Origin: Gammaproteobacteria bacterium
Lineage (GTDB): Bacteria > Pseudomonadota > Gammaproteobacteria > Pseudomonadales > Pseudohongiellaceae
Direction of reading: 5' to 3'
Length of the DNA: 64,000 nucleotides
NCBI GenBank assembly: GCA_019654215.1
Contig: BPDI01000011.1
Coordinates: forward strand, 1-64,000
A program made the translations under genes and the position numbers. Of this stretch, positions 1-11,710 are shown piece by piece; the first letter of the stretch is position 1; each line of letters starts with the position of its first letter. Under the pieces are notes generated by a model. The model did not search any database, was not told the DNA's origin, and saw only the letters and a program-made list of their open reading frames with translations.

Positions 1-449
1 GCGCTTCACCGGGGGGCCAATAGAGATTTTACCGGCGGTCCATTTAGCACTGGCACACCTGCCGCTGCTCCTGCTGATTGGACATATCTAGTCGACAGAG
101 ACTTGATTGAGTTTCAAACCATGGATCCACCTCGCTCTCGAACAGTTTGGTTGGCAGTAATGAGCGCCGTTTATTCATTGTTAGCGGCTATATGAATTCA
201 GTTCCTGGCGCTATCTGGAAGCAATGGCCCTATTACCTGAAGATGATGATCGCATCATTCTGCGTATCGATGGCAATCTATATGAACAGCGACTAGAAAG
301 GATCATGGAAGGCCTGAGGTGGTCCCGTACTTTCAGAACTTTTCCGTAAGTATTTCGCTGTAGCCGGAGTAACTGGAGATGATTCATTTACCGGAGCAGA
401 AACTGTTACCAATGGCGATACCTGGATGTTCGAGGTGGTTCCCAGATAA
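1..449 (+). pseudogene. 3' part of a hypothetical protein, truncated by window edge and frameshifted
   Basis: Joined frames read ...DWTYLVDRDLIEFQTMDPPRSRTVWLAV / SSGYMNSVPGAIWKQWPYLPEDDDRIILRIDGNLYEQRLERI / RKYFAVAGVTGDDSFTGAETVTNGDTWMFEVVPR*; coherent protein-like text across frames. Confidence 0.45.
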
Positions 450-548
450 GCTTCCTGGCCTAAGATTTTTCGATACTCGGGGATGCCGATTTCGTGTTAT
501 TCGTGTCATCATAGGCATATTGTTAAAGGGCAGGCTGCGCCTTAAAGA

Positions 549-1768
549 GTGAGAAATACAATGAAAATAATCATCAGATTATTCGTTCCATTAGTTGGCG
601 CTGGACTACTGGCAAGCTGTGGTGATTCAGAAATGCCTGCGCCCGCACCTGAATTGAGTTTCGAAGAATCATTTCAGATTCAATTAATTGAAGCGCAACC
701 TGGCGATGTAATTGAAGTACCAGCAGGCACCCATAATTTCACTCGAAGTCTATCCCTGACTGTTCCTGGCGTGACAATTCGTGGCGCTGGTATGAATGAA
801 TCAATTCTGTCCTTTGCACGTCAGGCTCAAGGTGCCGAAGGACTGCTAGTCACAGCAGATGACTTCGTGATTGAAGACCTTGCAATTGAAGACACTGTCG
901 GTGATGCATTAAAAGTTAATGAAAGTACTAATGTAACTATTCGTCGAGTGCGAACCGAGTGGACTAACGGTCCCGATTCCGAGAACGGCGCATACGGAAA
1001 ATATCCGGTCCAGTCACGCAATATTTTAATTGATGGTTCCGTTGCAATTGGCGCAGCGATGCAGGCATCTATGTTGGTCATCAACACAAATCTTGTGCGT
1101 AACTCTCGTGCTGAATATAACGTTGCGGGATAGAAATTGAAAACTCAACATACGCTGAGTTATGACAACGTGGCAACAAATAATACCGGTGGGTTTTAGT
1201 TTTCGATTTACCAAACCTTGAAGTACAGGGTGGTCAAGCCACTCGTGTTTTCAATAATCAGATCTATCGCAACAATACCGAAAACTTTGCACCTGAAGGA
1301 GCCATTGTAGGTAATGTACCTCCAGGCACAGGTCTTCTTGTGTTAGCAAACGACAATATCGAAGTTTACGAAAATGAATTCTGGGATAACGGTAATGTAA
1401 ACATCATGGTTTACAGTTTTACTCTGGGCGGTCGCACTATTAGTGATCCTAATTACGACCCTTATCCAGAACAGATTTTTATTCACGATAATACATACCG
1501 CGGCGGCGGTACTGCACCACGACATCGCTTGTTAATGGCCTGGTACGAAGAAGCTCAGGTTAATACGCCTAACATAGTTTGGGGTGGCTTAGTAAGAGAA
1601 GGACACTCCGGTGAAAACATCATCTGTCTCGGTTTGGGCGCTGAAGTCTCTTTCCTTAATCTGAAAGGTGGCCACGATCCAAGCGATGTCAGCTATGATC
1701 CAGCGCCACATAGCTGCGACTTACCCAGACTCGCACCGGTAGAATTAGATTTCCCTGGGGACGACTAA
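549..1768 (+). CDS. Parallel beta-helix repeat lipoprotein (frameshifted near 1130-1340)
   Basis: ORFs 549-1133 and 1340-1768; lipobox-like LLASCG; VIEVPAGTHNFTRSLSLTVPGVTIRGAG and NVTIRRVRTEW style right-handed beta-helix rungs. Confidence 0.75.
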
Positions 1769-1950
1769 CATTTTAAAGAGCTCTCGAAATCCGGCCACAA
1801 GCGACTTATAAAGCTTGCAGGGGGCTCCGCATAAGCCTCCCAATTGAATCCGGCTCATGGAAGTACTGAAAATAGCGCACATCCAGAGATTTCAAGCGCT
1901 GCAGCCCTTCTTTAAAGCCTACCTTCAATACGGAATCAATCTTCCTAAGT

Positions 1951-1980
1951 AAAAAAGGGGAGTTATTGCTCCCCTTTTTT
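1951..1980. terminator. Bidirectional rho-independent terminator
   Basis: Perfect 12-bp stem AAAAAAGGGGAG-ttattg-CTCCCCTTTTTT between convergent genes. Confidence 0.85.
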
Positions 1981-1992
1981 AAAGCAAGCTTA

Positions 1993-3900
1993 TTACTCAA
2001 ATACGTTTTCCATCGCTCGCGCGATATTCATATAGGCTTCTTTGAAACCAGGAAGAAGATAACCATCAGAGATTAACCGATCTGTTGCTGCCCCGTACTT
2101 CTGCAAGTAATCATCATAACTGCGATAGAGACCACCAATTGAATTACGTTGATCTCTGTTAGCAAGCGCATTCACTGTGTCTTTCGCATAAGGAATATAA
2201 CCGCCTGCCAAACGCGCTAAAGATCTTTCTGCTCCAGTTTCAGGAGCACGCATGTTCCAAGAAGTAAAGGTCGCAAGTGGAACTGCGGTTGCCGGCGGCA
2301 AGATGGTGCTATGGCCTAAATCGTTATTGTCTGCGTCAACTGCAGGCACCAATGGGTTGTAAAAATGATCAGATGATGTTGGATGTTCATCGATTATTCT
2401 TTCTTCAATCCATCGGCTACCATAGTTGTTGTGACTCGGGCGATAAATCTCAGACGGATGGGAGATTCCATTCAAACGATTCCAGGCAGCGCGATTTATT
2501 CTGCCTTCAACGTGAGAAACGACTAAAGAACTATCATCAATGCGAGGATAACGAGAAGCCGGCGGCTCCTTTCCTTCCGCAACCCAATCGTACATCGCCA
2601 CAACCAATGACATGCCAATCGGATTCCACATGCCAGGATTTGGAGGCAACTGGCCTGACGTTGCCCGTCGCGGAATACCATTGCCGGATCCATGTTGTGA
2701 GCCACCAATTGTGTAGAAACGCACCCCGTCAGGTAAAGGCGCATCGCCGTACCTTCGGGATTGGTATGGGGAAAAGATCCAGCTCTAATCCAATACTCGT
2801 TGGATGTTTGAATGTGCATAACTTTAGGTTCGGTATTGGTTGCGCTAGCCTTCTTTAGAATTCCATCGGTGACACCAGTAAATGGATCGGTGCTATCACC
2901 ATAAGTGAACGGAAACAAATCATTGGGAAAAAGATAATTGGAGTGCTGGCCGTTAGTTCTAGTTGGCATAGCGAAGCGATTATTAAACATGCCGTAACCT
3001 CCACCAGCGATAAAAGGAACAACTCCATCGAAAACTTGTCGATCTTCAAGGTCGGCATTAAATCCATCATACATATACTGACGCAGTAGACGACCGCTTT
3101 GTGAGAAACCATAAGCAACCGTATGTTCTATTTCCGGTAAATCTAATTGATTCAGTTGATCACTGTTTTCACCGCCATAACGAATCAGTGATACCAAATC
3201 ACGAATGGCCGACATGCCGGCACCAGCAAGCACTGGATTCCTAGCTTGATAAATTAACTCATAGATGTAGCCAGGTTTAAAACCACCATCAATACTGAGA
3301 ATAATTTCTTTCTGATTGCTGTTTGCAGAATCACTGACATCGAGATTGAATTGCGATCTTTCAATTGGTACGCGCGGATCAGTTAAGTAAAGGCGTTCGC
3401 TCAAACTTGCTTTATCAAGTCCCGCATCGGTGGGTTCATAAGCAAGATGACCACCACCGGCAATGTTCACGTCATTCGCTGGCAAACTAACACTCACTTC
3501 ATAGCGAACGTCACCAGTAATAGGATTACTCACGCTACCAACGATTGGTGCATTCAAACGAAGAATTCCTGGACGCTCGGTTATTTCATTAATCCAACCA
3601 GTCAATAAATAGGTGTAACCCAAACCAGTTAATGGATTCTGTAGTGAGTTTTCCGGAGGTGTTGCACCACGACCCGATTATTCACCATGTACAGCAAACC
3701 ACCATTGGCAACAGAGTCATCCGGCACTACAAGTTTAAAATCTGCCGAATATTCAACGAGGCCATTTTATTTGTAGGCGCAAACCGAATATCAGTAATAG
3801 CGGAATTCGATGGGTCGATGGGTCAAGAGTGAAATGCAGGACTCCGGTTAGGACTTTGTAAAAAAAATCCACTGCATTATCGGACAAGGTCCCTCCCAGT
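1993..3900 (-). CDS. Alpha/beta hydrolase domain-containing protein (large secreted esterase-like family), multiply frameshifted
   Basis: ORFs 1993-2724 and 2523-3623 plus N-terminal text in other frames (DPSNSAITDIRFAPTNK, LEYSADFKLVVPDDSVANGGLLYMVNNR); nucleophile-type motif AYGFSQSGRLLRQ; exact 5' end not determined. Confidence 0.7.
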
Positions 3901-4265
3901 AACTTCAATCGGTTACTTCTGCAGGGAAATTGGGCGGCTAATAGCCAGAAAAGGTTTAGGTCGCGGATTGAATTTTGAGAAAAAACATAGGATATTCGCC
4001 GTTTATTTTTATATGCCGGAAAAGTATTAGCCTGCCAACTTGTTGTTAAGAAAAAAGGCGATTTCCCCCCTATTTCCCCCTTAGTCAAGGCTTACGTAGC
4101 TCTAATTCGCTGTGCCCCCGGAATCCCCGGAGGTTCCCTTGTCTTCTGAGTTATACCGGCATCAAGGCTGTGAGTATGACCCTACTACCAGAACAAGGCG
4201 CCACGATGGAAATCCAGTGAGTCGATCGGAAAAAGCATAGCCCGGATTGAAGTAGACAATAATTT

Positions 4266-5102
4266 TCAATGTTCCATTGTGAACAACGGCGCCAGTGCCA
4301 GCACCGCACTGACCTTAGAAGCATCCCAGAGTTTCAATGCTTCAGCGAAACAGCCATAGGCAACGAGGGTATTTACACAACAAAACAGTAGTAATAGTAG
4401 CTCGATCCGAGTTAATGCAAACAGAGTAGAAGGAACTACAAATGGCGCTAGCACCAATGCAGAAAATAAATATATAAGAAGGAGAATTTGCGGCGAAGAA
4501 AAAGATCCCAACAACTGCTTTTGTAATAATGCATAAATTGTCCAGGCGAAAGCCGAAATCACAACAATAAATACACCAACAGTCTGACTATTTTCGAAAC
4601 TAGTAAACTCTGCCATACGATCATGGAAGAACAACAATAGCCCTACAATAATAAGCAAGGTTCCTATTTTCTGAATGCCAACAAAAGGTTCCTTATAGAA
4701 GATCACACCACCTAAAATAAGAAATAAGGTAGTAAGTTGAATTACCGCTTCACTTGTTTCACCGTTCACATAGTTAAGGGAATCAGCGAAGGTAAAATAG
4801 TTAATACATAAACCTGCCGCGGCAAAAAATAAAAACCAGTGAGTACGGCTACTGGCCAACATTAGATTTGGAAGCTCTTTACGCACAAACAACCAACCAA
4901 ACAAGACAATTGCCGCAACTAAAAAGCGATACCAAACAACTGTCCAGGCATCCATTCCTGACAGCAATTCTTTGAGCGCAACAGGCAACATTCCCCATAG
5001 CGCCGCTGTTATAAGAGATAAGAAGAATCCTCGAATGTGATGTTGATTACTTTCGCTCATAAAACAGATAATACTGGCCAAAGCGGGAATGCATGCTAGC
5101 AC
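4266..5102 (-). CDS. EamA/DMT-superfamily transporter (C-terminus probably frameshifted; start probably internal near 5060)
   Basis: Ten-helix style hydrophobic protein, FFLSLITAALWGMLPVALKELL..., VSAVLALAPLFTM ending; frame breaks just after the last conserved segment. Confidence 0.8.
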   Translation of the reverse strand: MLACIPALASIICFMSESNQHHIRGFFLSLITAALWGMLPVALKELLSGMDAWTVVWYRFLVAAIVLFGWLFVRKELPNLMLASSRTHWFLFFAAAGLCINYFTFADSLNYVNGETSEAVIQLTTLFLILGGVIFYKEPFVGIQKIGTLLIIVGLLLFFHDRMAEFTSFENSQTVGVFIVVISAFAWTIYALLQKQLLGSFSSPQILLLIYLFSALVLAPFVVPSTLFALTRIELLLLLFCCVNTLVAYGCFAEALKLWDASKVSAVLALAPLFTMEH

Positions 5103-5146
5103 ACAGCGTGCTTATTAATTACTAATACTTCGGCGATTTAGAAAAT

Positions 5147-5731
5147 CTAAGAAAGTTTGATGTGTCGAGAAAAACGCGCACTCAGAAATTCCATCTGGTC
5201 CGCCAACACATTGTGATTCGATAGATAAAGAAACTCATATTGATTCGGCACAAACGGAATCGCCAGTAACTCCATATTTGATTCTTCTGGGCTCCGATCC
5301 GCTTTGCGATTATTACAACGACGACATGAAGTCACTACATTAGTCCATGCATCTCTGCCGCCTCTAGAAAGTGGCAACACATGATCCCTAGACAAATCAT
5401 AGACGCTGAATTGCCCACCACAATAAAGACAGATGTTTTTATCTCTCCTAAACAGAAATTTGTTTTCCAACGGAGGGTCGAAGTTTTCTTTGTGGACTTT
5501 GCCATCGCAGGCAACAATGCTGGGGAGTTTAAGTACGGACTGAACACCCATACGATTGTAACCACCGCGAATCTCCATAACAGTATTACCCAAGGACCAG
5601 ATGACGAGGTCCTTAACCATGAGCGTCGCAGTCTCTTCTCGGGTAAGCCAGCTTACGGGTATACCAGCTTTATTCAATCGCAGAATCTTGGCATTCATGC
5701 ACAACAACCTGTGATAGCAATCATTGCTCAA
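5147..5731 (-). CDS. HNH endonuclease family protein
   Basis: CLYCGGQFSVYDLSRDHVLPLSRGGRDAWTNVVTSCRRCNNRKADR: two CxxC zinc pairs and DHV/N/N HNH core. Confidence 0.88.
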   Translation of the reverse strand: MSNDCYHRLLCMNAKILRLNKAGIPVSWLTREETATLMVKDLVIWSLGNTVMEIRGGYNRMGVQSVLKLPSIVACDGKVHKENFDPPLENKFLFRRDKNICLYCGGQFSVYDLSRDHVLPLSRGGRDAWTNVVTSCRRCNNRKADRSPEESNMELLAIPFVPNQYEFLYLSNHNVLADQMEFLSARFSRHIKLS

Positions 5732-5859
5732 ATTCTATACATAAAATTTATCTGCGCAATCAACAAGCCCTGAAACTTACAATTAGTTTCAAAAGAAATA
5801 TCACTAAAAGTCTTACCAATTTATTACAGGGCGATCAAAAATTAGAAGAAAGATTCTAT

Positions 5860-6492
5860 TTATGCACTGAGACCAGATTCACTTCGCTTTTCTTTGTACT
5901 TTGCATAGCCACCACTTGAGTACCAATAACTGCCTTGGGCAAGTACCAATAAGGCGATAAAAAGAGGAATGCTTCCCCAGTCTCTGCCTCCCACTTGAAA
6001 ATAAAACACTGCGTTATAGTCACGATCTTCCAATGGATGGGATGCAGTTACAACACCAATATAAGTCCCTCGCTCTTCAAAGGCATAACTTGCACGGTAG
6101 TAACCACCGGATTCAATCGAAGGCTGTTGATAGTAAACTGTTGCAGCTTCCAGATCATCGATTCCCTGAATATCTTGCCAGTCCGCATATTGGCCTGCGT
6201 TATTAATATCTCTGACTATACGAAAATCAATGTTCATTTCATAAAGTAAATCGTGCAAATATTCCATGACAAAAACTGAATTAGTTATATCAGGAATGTC
6301 TTCACAAAATTCGTCACTTTGGCTTGTCTCGGGTTGGAACACAGTGAAATGTGCTTGCATAAAGTTAATTGAGATTACGCAAAGGTCTTCTTCAAATGCC
6401 ACACCCCCGTGACCTACAACGGAATTCGAAACCGATAATGTCATTACACCAATACATAAAAGGCGTAGTTGTGAATTGATAATAATCTTCAT
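5860..6492 (-). CDS. Hypothetical secreted/membrane-anchored protein
   Basis: 210-aa ORF with N-terminal signal-like segment and C-terminal TM (IPLFIALLVLAQGSYWY) followed by basic tail. Confidence 0.6.
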   Translation of the reverse strand: MKIIINSQLRLLCIGVMTLSVSNSVVGHGGVAFEEDLCVISINFMQAHFTVFQPETSQSDEFCEDIPDITNSVFVMEYLHDLLYEMNIDFRIVRDINNAGQYADWQDIQGIDDLEAATVYYQQPSIESGGYYRASYAFEERGTYIGVVTASHPLEDRDYNAVFYFQVGGRDWGSIPLFIALLVLAQGSYWYSSGGYAKYKEKRSESGLSA

Positions 6493-6506
6493 TCTTGCTG
6501 TTTTAG

Positions 6507-7199
6507 CTACCAGGGAATGATGTTGCCATCATAATTAAAGAAACGGCCAGCATGATTGTCAGACAAATGATCGATAACACTCATCATGCCTGACACACTT
6601 GTTTGAGTATCGATGAGTGCATTAGGTCCACCCATATCGGTCTGGACCCAACCAGGGTGTAAGACCGCTGCAGTAAATCCTTCTGAAGACAAATCGACTG
6701 CGATACTTTTTACAATCGCATTGAGCGCTGCCTTGGAGCTGCGATAAACATAAGAGCCGCCACCTTTGTTGTCATCAATCGAACCCATTTTCGAAGTAAC
6801 ATAAAGAAGTTTCTTATCTTGGCCTTTTCTGAGATTGTCGATAATTAATTGAGTTAACAACATTGGAGCAATGGAATTGATTCGCAAAACCGGCAACCAG
6901 TTCTGTTCATCCACATTGCCAAATACAGAATCCCGCGGACCATAAACACCTGCATTATTGATAAAGATATCAATTGCCCTGCCTCCAAGTTGAGCTGGAA
7001 ATGCAGCAAGGGAATCATCACTGGAAACATCGAGGGTTAATAATTGCAGATTATCGTTTTCAGCTTGCAATTGAGTGAGTGCACTAGCACTGGTAACATC
7101 TCGACAAGTACCAATAACATTATCTCCTCTCGCTAGATACTGCATGGTGAATTCCAGGCCGATACCGCGATTCGCACCAATGACTAAGACAGTGGTCAT
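6507..7199 (-). CDS. SDR family oxidoreductase
   Basis: VIGANRGIGLEF Rossmann motif, INNAG, YxxxK-type YVYRSSKAALN. Confidence 0.9.
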   Translation of the reverse strand: MTTVLVIGANRGIGLEFTMQYLARGDNVIGTCRDVTSASALTQLQAENDNLQLLTLDVSSDDSLAAFPAQLGGRAIDIFINNAGVYGPRDSVFGNVDEQNWLPVLRINSIAPMLLTQLIIDNLRKGQDKKLLYVTSKMGSIDDNKGGGSYVYRSSKAALNAIVKSIAVDLSSEGFTAAVLHPGWVQTDMGGPNALIDTQTSVSGMMSVIDHLSDNHAGRFFNYDGNIIPW

Positions 7200-7432
7200 A
7201 ATTACTCCAGAATGGGTCTATATAAGCAGGTCTAAACAAAAAGAAGGCTAATCTACCTGCCAAAGCTTGCTCGCCGTCAAAGCTCCATTCAGCTAAAAAG
7301 AGCAACTGGTAATTTTTTGTAGCCTCCACTCGCAATGAGCTACAGTCTTATGAATAATGACCGCCCTTGTTATACTTTTGCGCCGCTATCTAAGAGAAAG
7401 ACCGCTGAAAACAAAAATTGGACACAAATAAA

Positions 7433-9889
7433 ATGAAAAACAATGCTTTGCTGCTGTTAAGCTTAGCAGTATCTACAGGTGCTTCTGCGCAGCAAGTAGA
7501 AGAAATTGTTGTAATCGGAGTAGTACCCCGGGCCCGGGTTTTAGCATAGAAACGAATAAGCTCGCCTACCCGGTTCAAACTGCCACGGCAGAAGACCTTG
7601 AGAACGTCGCTGCACTCAGCATCGCAGACTTCCTGCGACAAAGCTTTACCAGCATTTCATTGAATGATGCACAGAACAATCCGCTGCAACCGGATCTACA
7701 GTATCGTGGATTTACGGCATCACCTTTGTTGGGTCTCGCCCAGGGCATTGCGGTCTATCAAAACGGAGTACGAATCAATGAGCCACTTGGAGATGCAGTA
7801 AACTGGGATTTAATGCCTCAATCAGCTATTCAGGAAATTTCTCTCGGTGGTGGTTCCAATCCACTCTATGGATTGAATAGTCTTGGCGGCTCACTAGCGA
7901 TAGACATGAAAGATGGCTTTGATTTTGAAGGGGCTAATCTAGAAGTCAGTACTGGTTCCTTTGGACGCCGCACTTCCAATATTCAGTTTGGAGGCAATGA
8001 TGGACAACTCGCTTACTACCTCAACATCGAACACTTTGATGAAGACGGCTGGCGCGATAATTCCGAGTCAGATGCTCTTAATATTTACGCTAGTATTGGC
8101 TGGCGCTCCGATTACACGCAGATCAATTTAAATTATCAGCATGGCGAATCGGAACTTATCGGTAATGGTTCATCTCCAATCGAACTGATCGATCTCGATA
8201 GAAAAGCGATCTTTACCGGGCCAGATATTACCGAGAACGACATGAATATGGTCAGCTTCGATTTCTCCCATGAAGTAAGTTCAAGCATAAGTTTTAGCGG
8301 CAATATTTTTCATCGCGAAAACGATACTGATTCTTTTAATGGAGACGGTACCGAATTCGGAATTTGTGAATTTGGTGGAATAGATACACTTATAGAAGGA
8401 ATTGAAGAAGATGACCTGGAAGAGTTAGGTCTCGATGACGACGATATTTGCGAATCTCAGTTTGGCGAAGTTAATGACCTTGAAGACTTCTTAAACATTA
8501 CTGCCATGAACATGGGTGAAGATGAAGAATTCGAGATTGAAGGTTTCGAAGCTGATGAATTATCAGGGACAGGTATTCTTTCAGATGAAGCAATTAATAA
8601 TCTGAGTAATCGCAATCAGGAAAGCACCGGTGCCGATTTTCAGTGGACCTATCTTGGCAATTTTTTTGGTTATGAAGGGCAACTTGTTGTGGGTGGCGCA
8701 TACTTTAATGGCGAATCTAAGTTTAACTCAGTCTTGGAGCTGGCAAAAATCGATCCGCTGACGCGACTGACTACTGGACTAGGTACTGGCACATTTGTAG
8801 ACGAAGAAGCTACTTCGATTTCTACTCAAACTGAATCCACCAGTTTGTACTTTTCTAACATTCTGGATCTCACAGACTCTGTGGCGTTAACACTTTCTGC
8901 TCGGGGCAACATTACCGAAGTAGATTTGCGCGACAGATCTGGAGAAAGGCCGGAACTAAACGGTAGCCACCGCTTTACACGTATTAATCCAGCCATTGGT
9001 TTAACCTGGCGGTACAATGAAAATCTGAATCTTTACGGTTCTTACTCCGAATCTTCCCGTGCACCAACACCTATAGAACTAGCCTGCAACGAAGGAGTGT
9101 TTGATTTGGCGGTGCAATTCGCAATCGAAGACGGTGAAGATCCAGATGATGTAAATCTCGAATGTCGACTACCCAATGCCTTTCTTGCAGATCCACCATT
9201 GGATGACGTAGTGGCGAAGAGTTTTGAAATCGGCAGTCGTGGTTACATCAATGCCATGCGTTACGCTGCAGGCTTTTTTAACACTGCGAATCATGACGAC
9301 ATTCTTTTTCAAACTACCGGTAGATCTACTGGTTTATTTGCTAACGTAGATAAAACCCGTCGAAGTGGTTTTGAAGGATCTTTAAGTGGTCAGGTTCAGA
9401 ACTTCGATTGGATGGTCGCCTATACCCATGTTCAGGCTACCTTTGAAGATAGCTTTAATGTCTTAAGCCCAAATCATGACTTCGCTGATGATGAAGACGA
9501 AATTCTGGTTCGTAGTGGTGACAATATTCCTGGTATTCCTGAAAACCAGTTTAAGGTTTTAGCAAACTACCAGCCTATCGATGGACTAAATCTCGGAATC
9601 GATATTGCCAGCTATAGCGACCAGCACCTTCGGGGTGATGAATCCAATCAGCTGGATGAGATTGACGGGTACACTGTAGTAAATCTGAGAGCTCGGTATC
9701 GGATTACTGACAACCTCGAAGTATTCGCGAAGTACACAACCTTTTTGACGAAGAGTTTGAAACATTCGGCTTGTTAGGGAAGAACCGGGAGAAGTGGAAG
9801 TTCCAATTATTGAGGACTTGGAAGTACCAATATTCCTCGGTGCGGCACCACCTAGAGCGGCCTTTGTCGGCTTTCGTTATAGATTTTAA
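7433..9889 (+). CDS. TonB-dependent receptor (frameshifted near 7530 and 9745)
   Basis: Signal MKNNALLLLSLAVSTGASAQQVEEIVVIG, plug domain LQYRGFTASPLLGLAQGIAVYQNGVRINEPLGDAVNWDLMP, C-terminal barrel ending AAFVGFRYRF* in a shifted frame; main ORF 7660-9777. Confidence 0.88.
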
Positions 9890-9906
9890 AACCGAAAGGA
9901 ATTCCT

Positions 9907-11102
9907 TTGGAGTTAGCAAAGCAGCTAGAATATCTCGGCACTGAAACAGCATTCGCTGTTTCTGGTGCGGCCGCAGCCTGGGCGCGAAAGGCAATAAGGT
10001 TTATCCCTTTCACCTAGGGGATATCAATCTACCGACTCCGGCCAATATCGTCGAAGCGATGCAGAAAGCCATTGCTAAAGGCTATACAGGCTATTGTCCG
10101 GGCCCCCGGTATTCCGAGCTACGGGATACTATCGCCAGAGATACAGGAGCAAGACGCGGTTTAAGTTACAGCGCCGAAAACATAGCAATACAACCCGGTG
10201 GAAAACCAGTAATCAACAAATTTATCGCAACGGTAATGAATCCGGGCGATGAAGTACTCTATCCCAATCCAGGATTCCCAATTTATGAGTCCCAGATAGA
10301 GTATCAAGGTGGTATCGCAGTACCCTACGGGTTTCATTGAAACCGATACTGGTTTAGTCTCGATATGGACGCAATGAGAGGCGCTATTACGCCTAAAACG
10401 CGCGCACTTATTTATAACAACTTCCAAAATCCGAATAGTGCCGAATCTTCTTCAGAAGAAATGGAAGAACTGGCGGAGCTATGCATCAAGAATGATTTAT
10501 GGGTACTCAGTGACGAGGCCTACTTCGAAATTCAATACAGTGGAACACCGAAATCAATAGTAAGCCTTCCGGGCATGCAGGAACGATCGATTATTCTGTA
10601 CACCTGCTCAAAACGCTTTGCCATGACTGGCTGGAGACTTGGAGCAGCCATAGGGCCGAAACAAGCAATGGATGCCTTTAGTAAATTCAATACCAACATC
10701 GAATCTTGCACAGCGCACTTTATCCAACGCAGCATGATCGATGTTATTGGCGGTGATACTTCTGGTCCCGATGCAATTCTAGATGAATTACGTAAACGAA
10801 GAGATGCGACAGTGGAAGGCCTCAATGCCATTGACGGTATTTCTATTAATACACCAAACAGCACATTTTATTTGTTCCCTAATGTCACCAAAATCATGGA
10901 ACGCAAAAGATTAACTGATGTAAATCAGTTAATGACAGAAGCCCTAACGGAAACGGGCGTTTCATTTTGCACCAGAAAACACTTTGGTCGAATGCTAGAA
11001 AACGAAACTAATCAGTATCTGCGCTTTGCTTATTCTGGAATTAGTGTTGAAGACATTAATGAAGGAATGGCTAAGTTAAAACAGTATTTCGAAAGCGCTT
11101 AG
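9907..11102 (+). CDS. Class I/II pyridoxal-phosphate aminotransferase (frameshifted)
   Basis: FHLGDINLPTPANIVEAMQKAIAKGYTGYCPGPG, PLP-binding YTCSKRFAMTGWRLG; ORFs 10059-10340 and 10365-11102 plus upstream N-terminus. Confidence 0.85.
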
Positions 11103-11106
11103 CCTT

Positions 11107-11703
11107 TTAGTAATTTTCCCACTCTGTGATAAGAATTCTTGCAAGGAGCGCAATATCAGCTCCTGAGGGATCAACTATGAGTGCCTCACCCTGTTCAATG
11201 TATGGAAAGAGATCAGGAAAAATCGCCATAATATTGCCGGAATGACTGACAAATAGTCTGTTACCCGATTCCGGTCGAATATTAAGCTCCGATCTTAATC
11301 TGCTCACAATTGCTTCTGGCATTTCGCTTGTTTCTTGCAAGAGAAACTCACGCAGAATTACATTAGTAAATCCAGCAAGCCTTGCTGTTTCGCGAGTACG
11401 AAAAGTAGGACTGCTTTCAATAGAGGACAGTGGAATGTTTAAACGGCGTATCGACTCCCCAAAATTTGCAGCATCGCGTTTGCCCTGCGCATTAAGTTGC
11501 CGTTCCAAACGATCGTTTCCTTCATCGGCTGTTGCTTTTGTAGGAAGTTCTTCGGGAGCTATGGCATGGCGCATGAAGATTATATATCCACCTTCTTGCA
11601 AGGCCACAATTACTTGTTCTATTGATAGATCCTGACTGGAGACAGAGTTACTGCCAACACTTAAAGTCAGCGCACAAAGAAGTAGTTTGAATAATCTCAC
11701 CAT
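11107..11703 (-). CDS. Histidine phosphatase family protein
   Basis: IIFMRHAIAP (RH motif), SPTFRTRETARLAG, FVSHSGNI; N-terminal signal. Confidence 0.85.
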   Translation of the reverse strand: MVRLFKLLLCALTLSVGSNSVSSQDLSIEQVIVALQEGGYIIFMRHAIAPEELPTKATADEGNDRLERQLNAQGKRDAANFGESIRRLNIPLSSIESSPTFRTRETARLAGFTNVILREFLLQETSEMPEAIVSRLRSELNIRPESGNRLFVSHSGNIMAIFPDLFPYIEQGEALIVDPSGADIALLARILITEWENY

Positions 11704-11710
11704 ACTTCAG

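Noticed and set aside
2277-2858. 193-aa plus-strand ORF
   Set aside because: Antisense to the alpha/beta hydrolase gene whose motifs are clear; Cys/His-rich composition is typical of shadow frames.
5147-5731. HNH protein as a defence nuclease or homing endonuclease
   Set aside because: Stand-alone HNH with no partner defence genes, intron or inverted repeats nearby; resembles a common housekeeping-type HNH family.
5381-5773. 130-aa plus-strand ORF over the HNH gene
   Set aside because: Antisense to a clear HNH coding frame; no recognisable motif.
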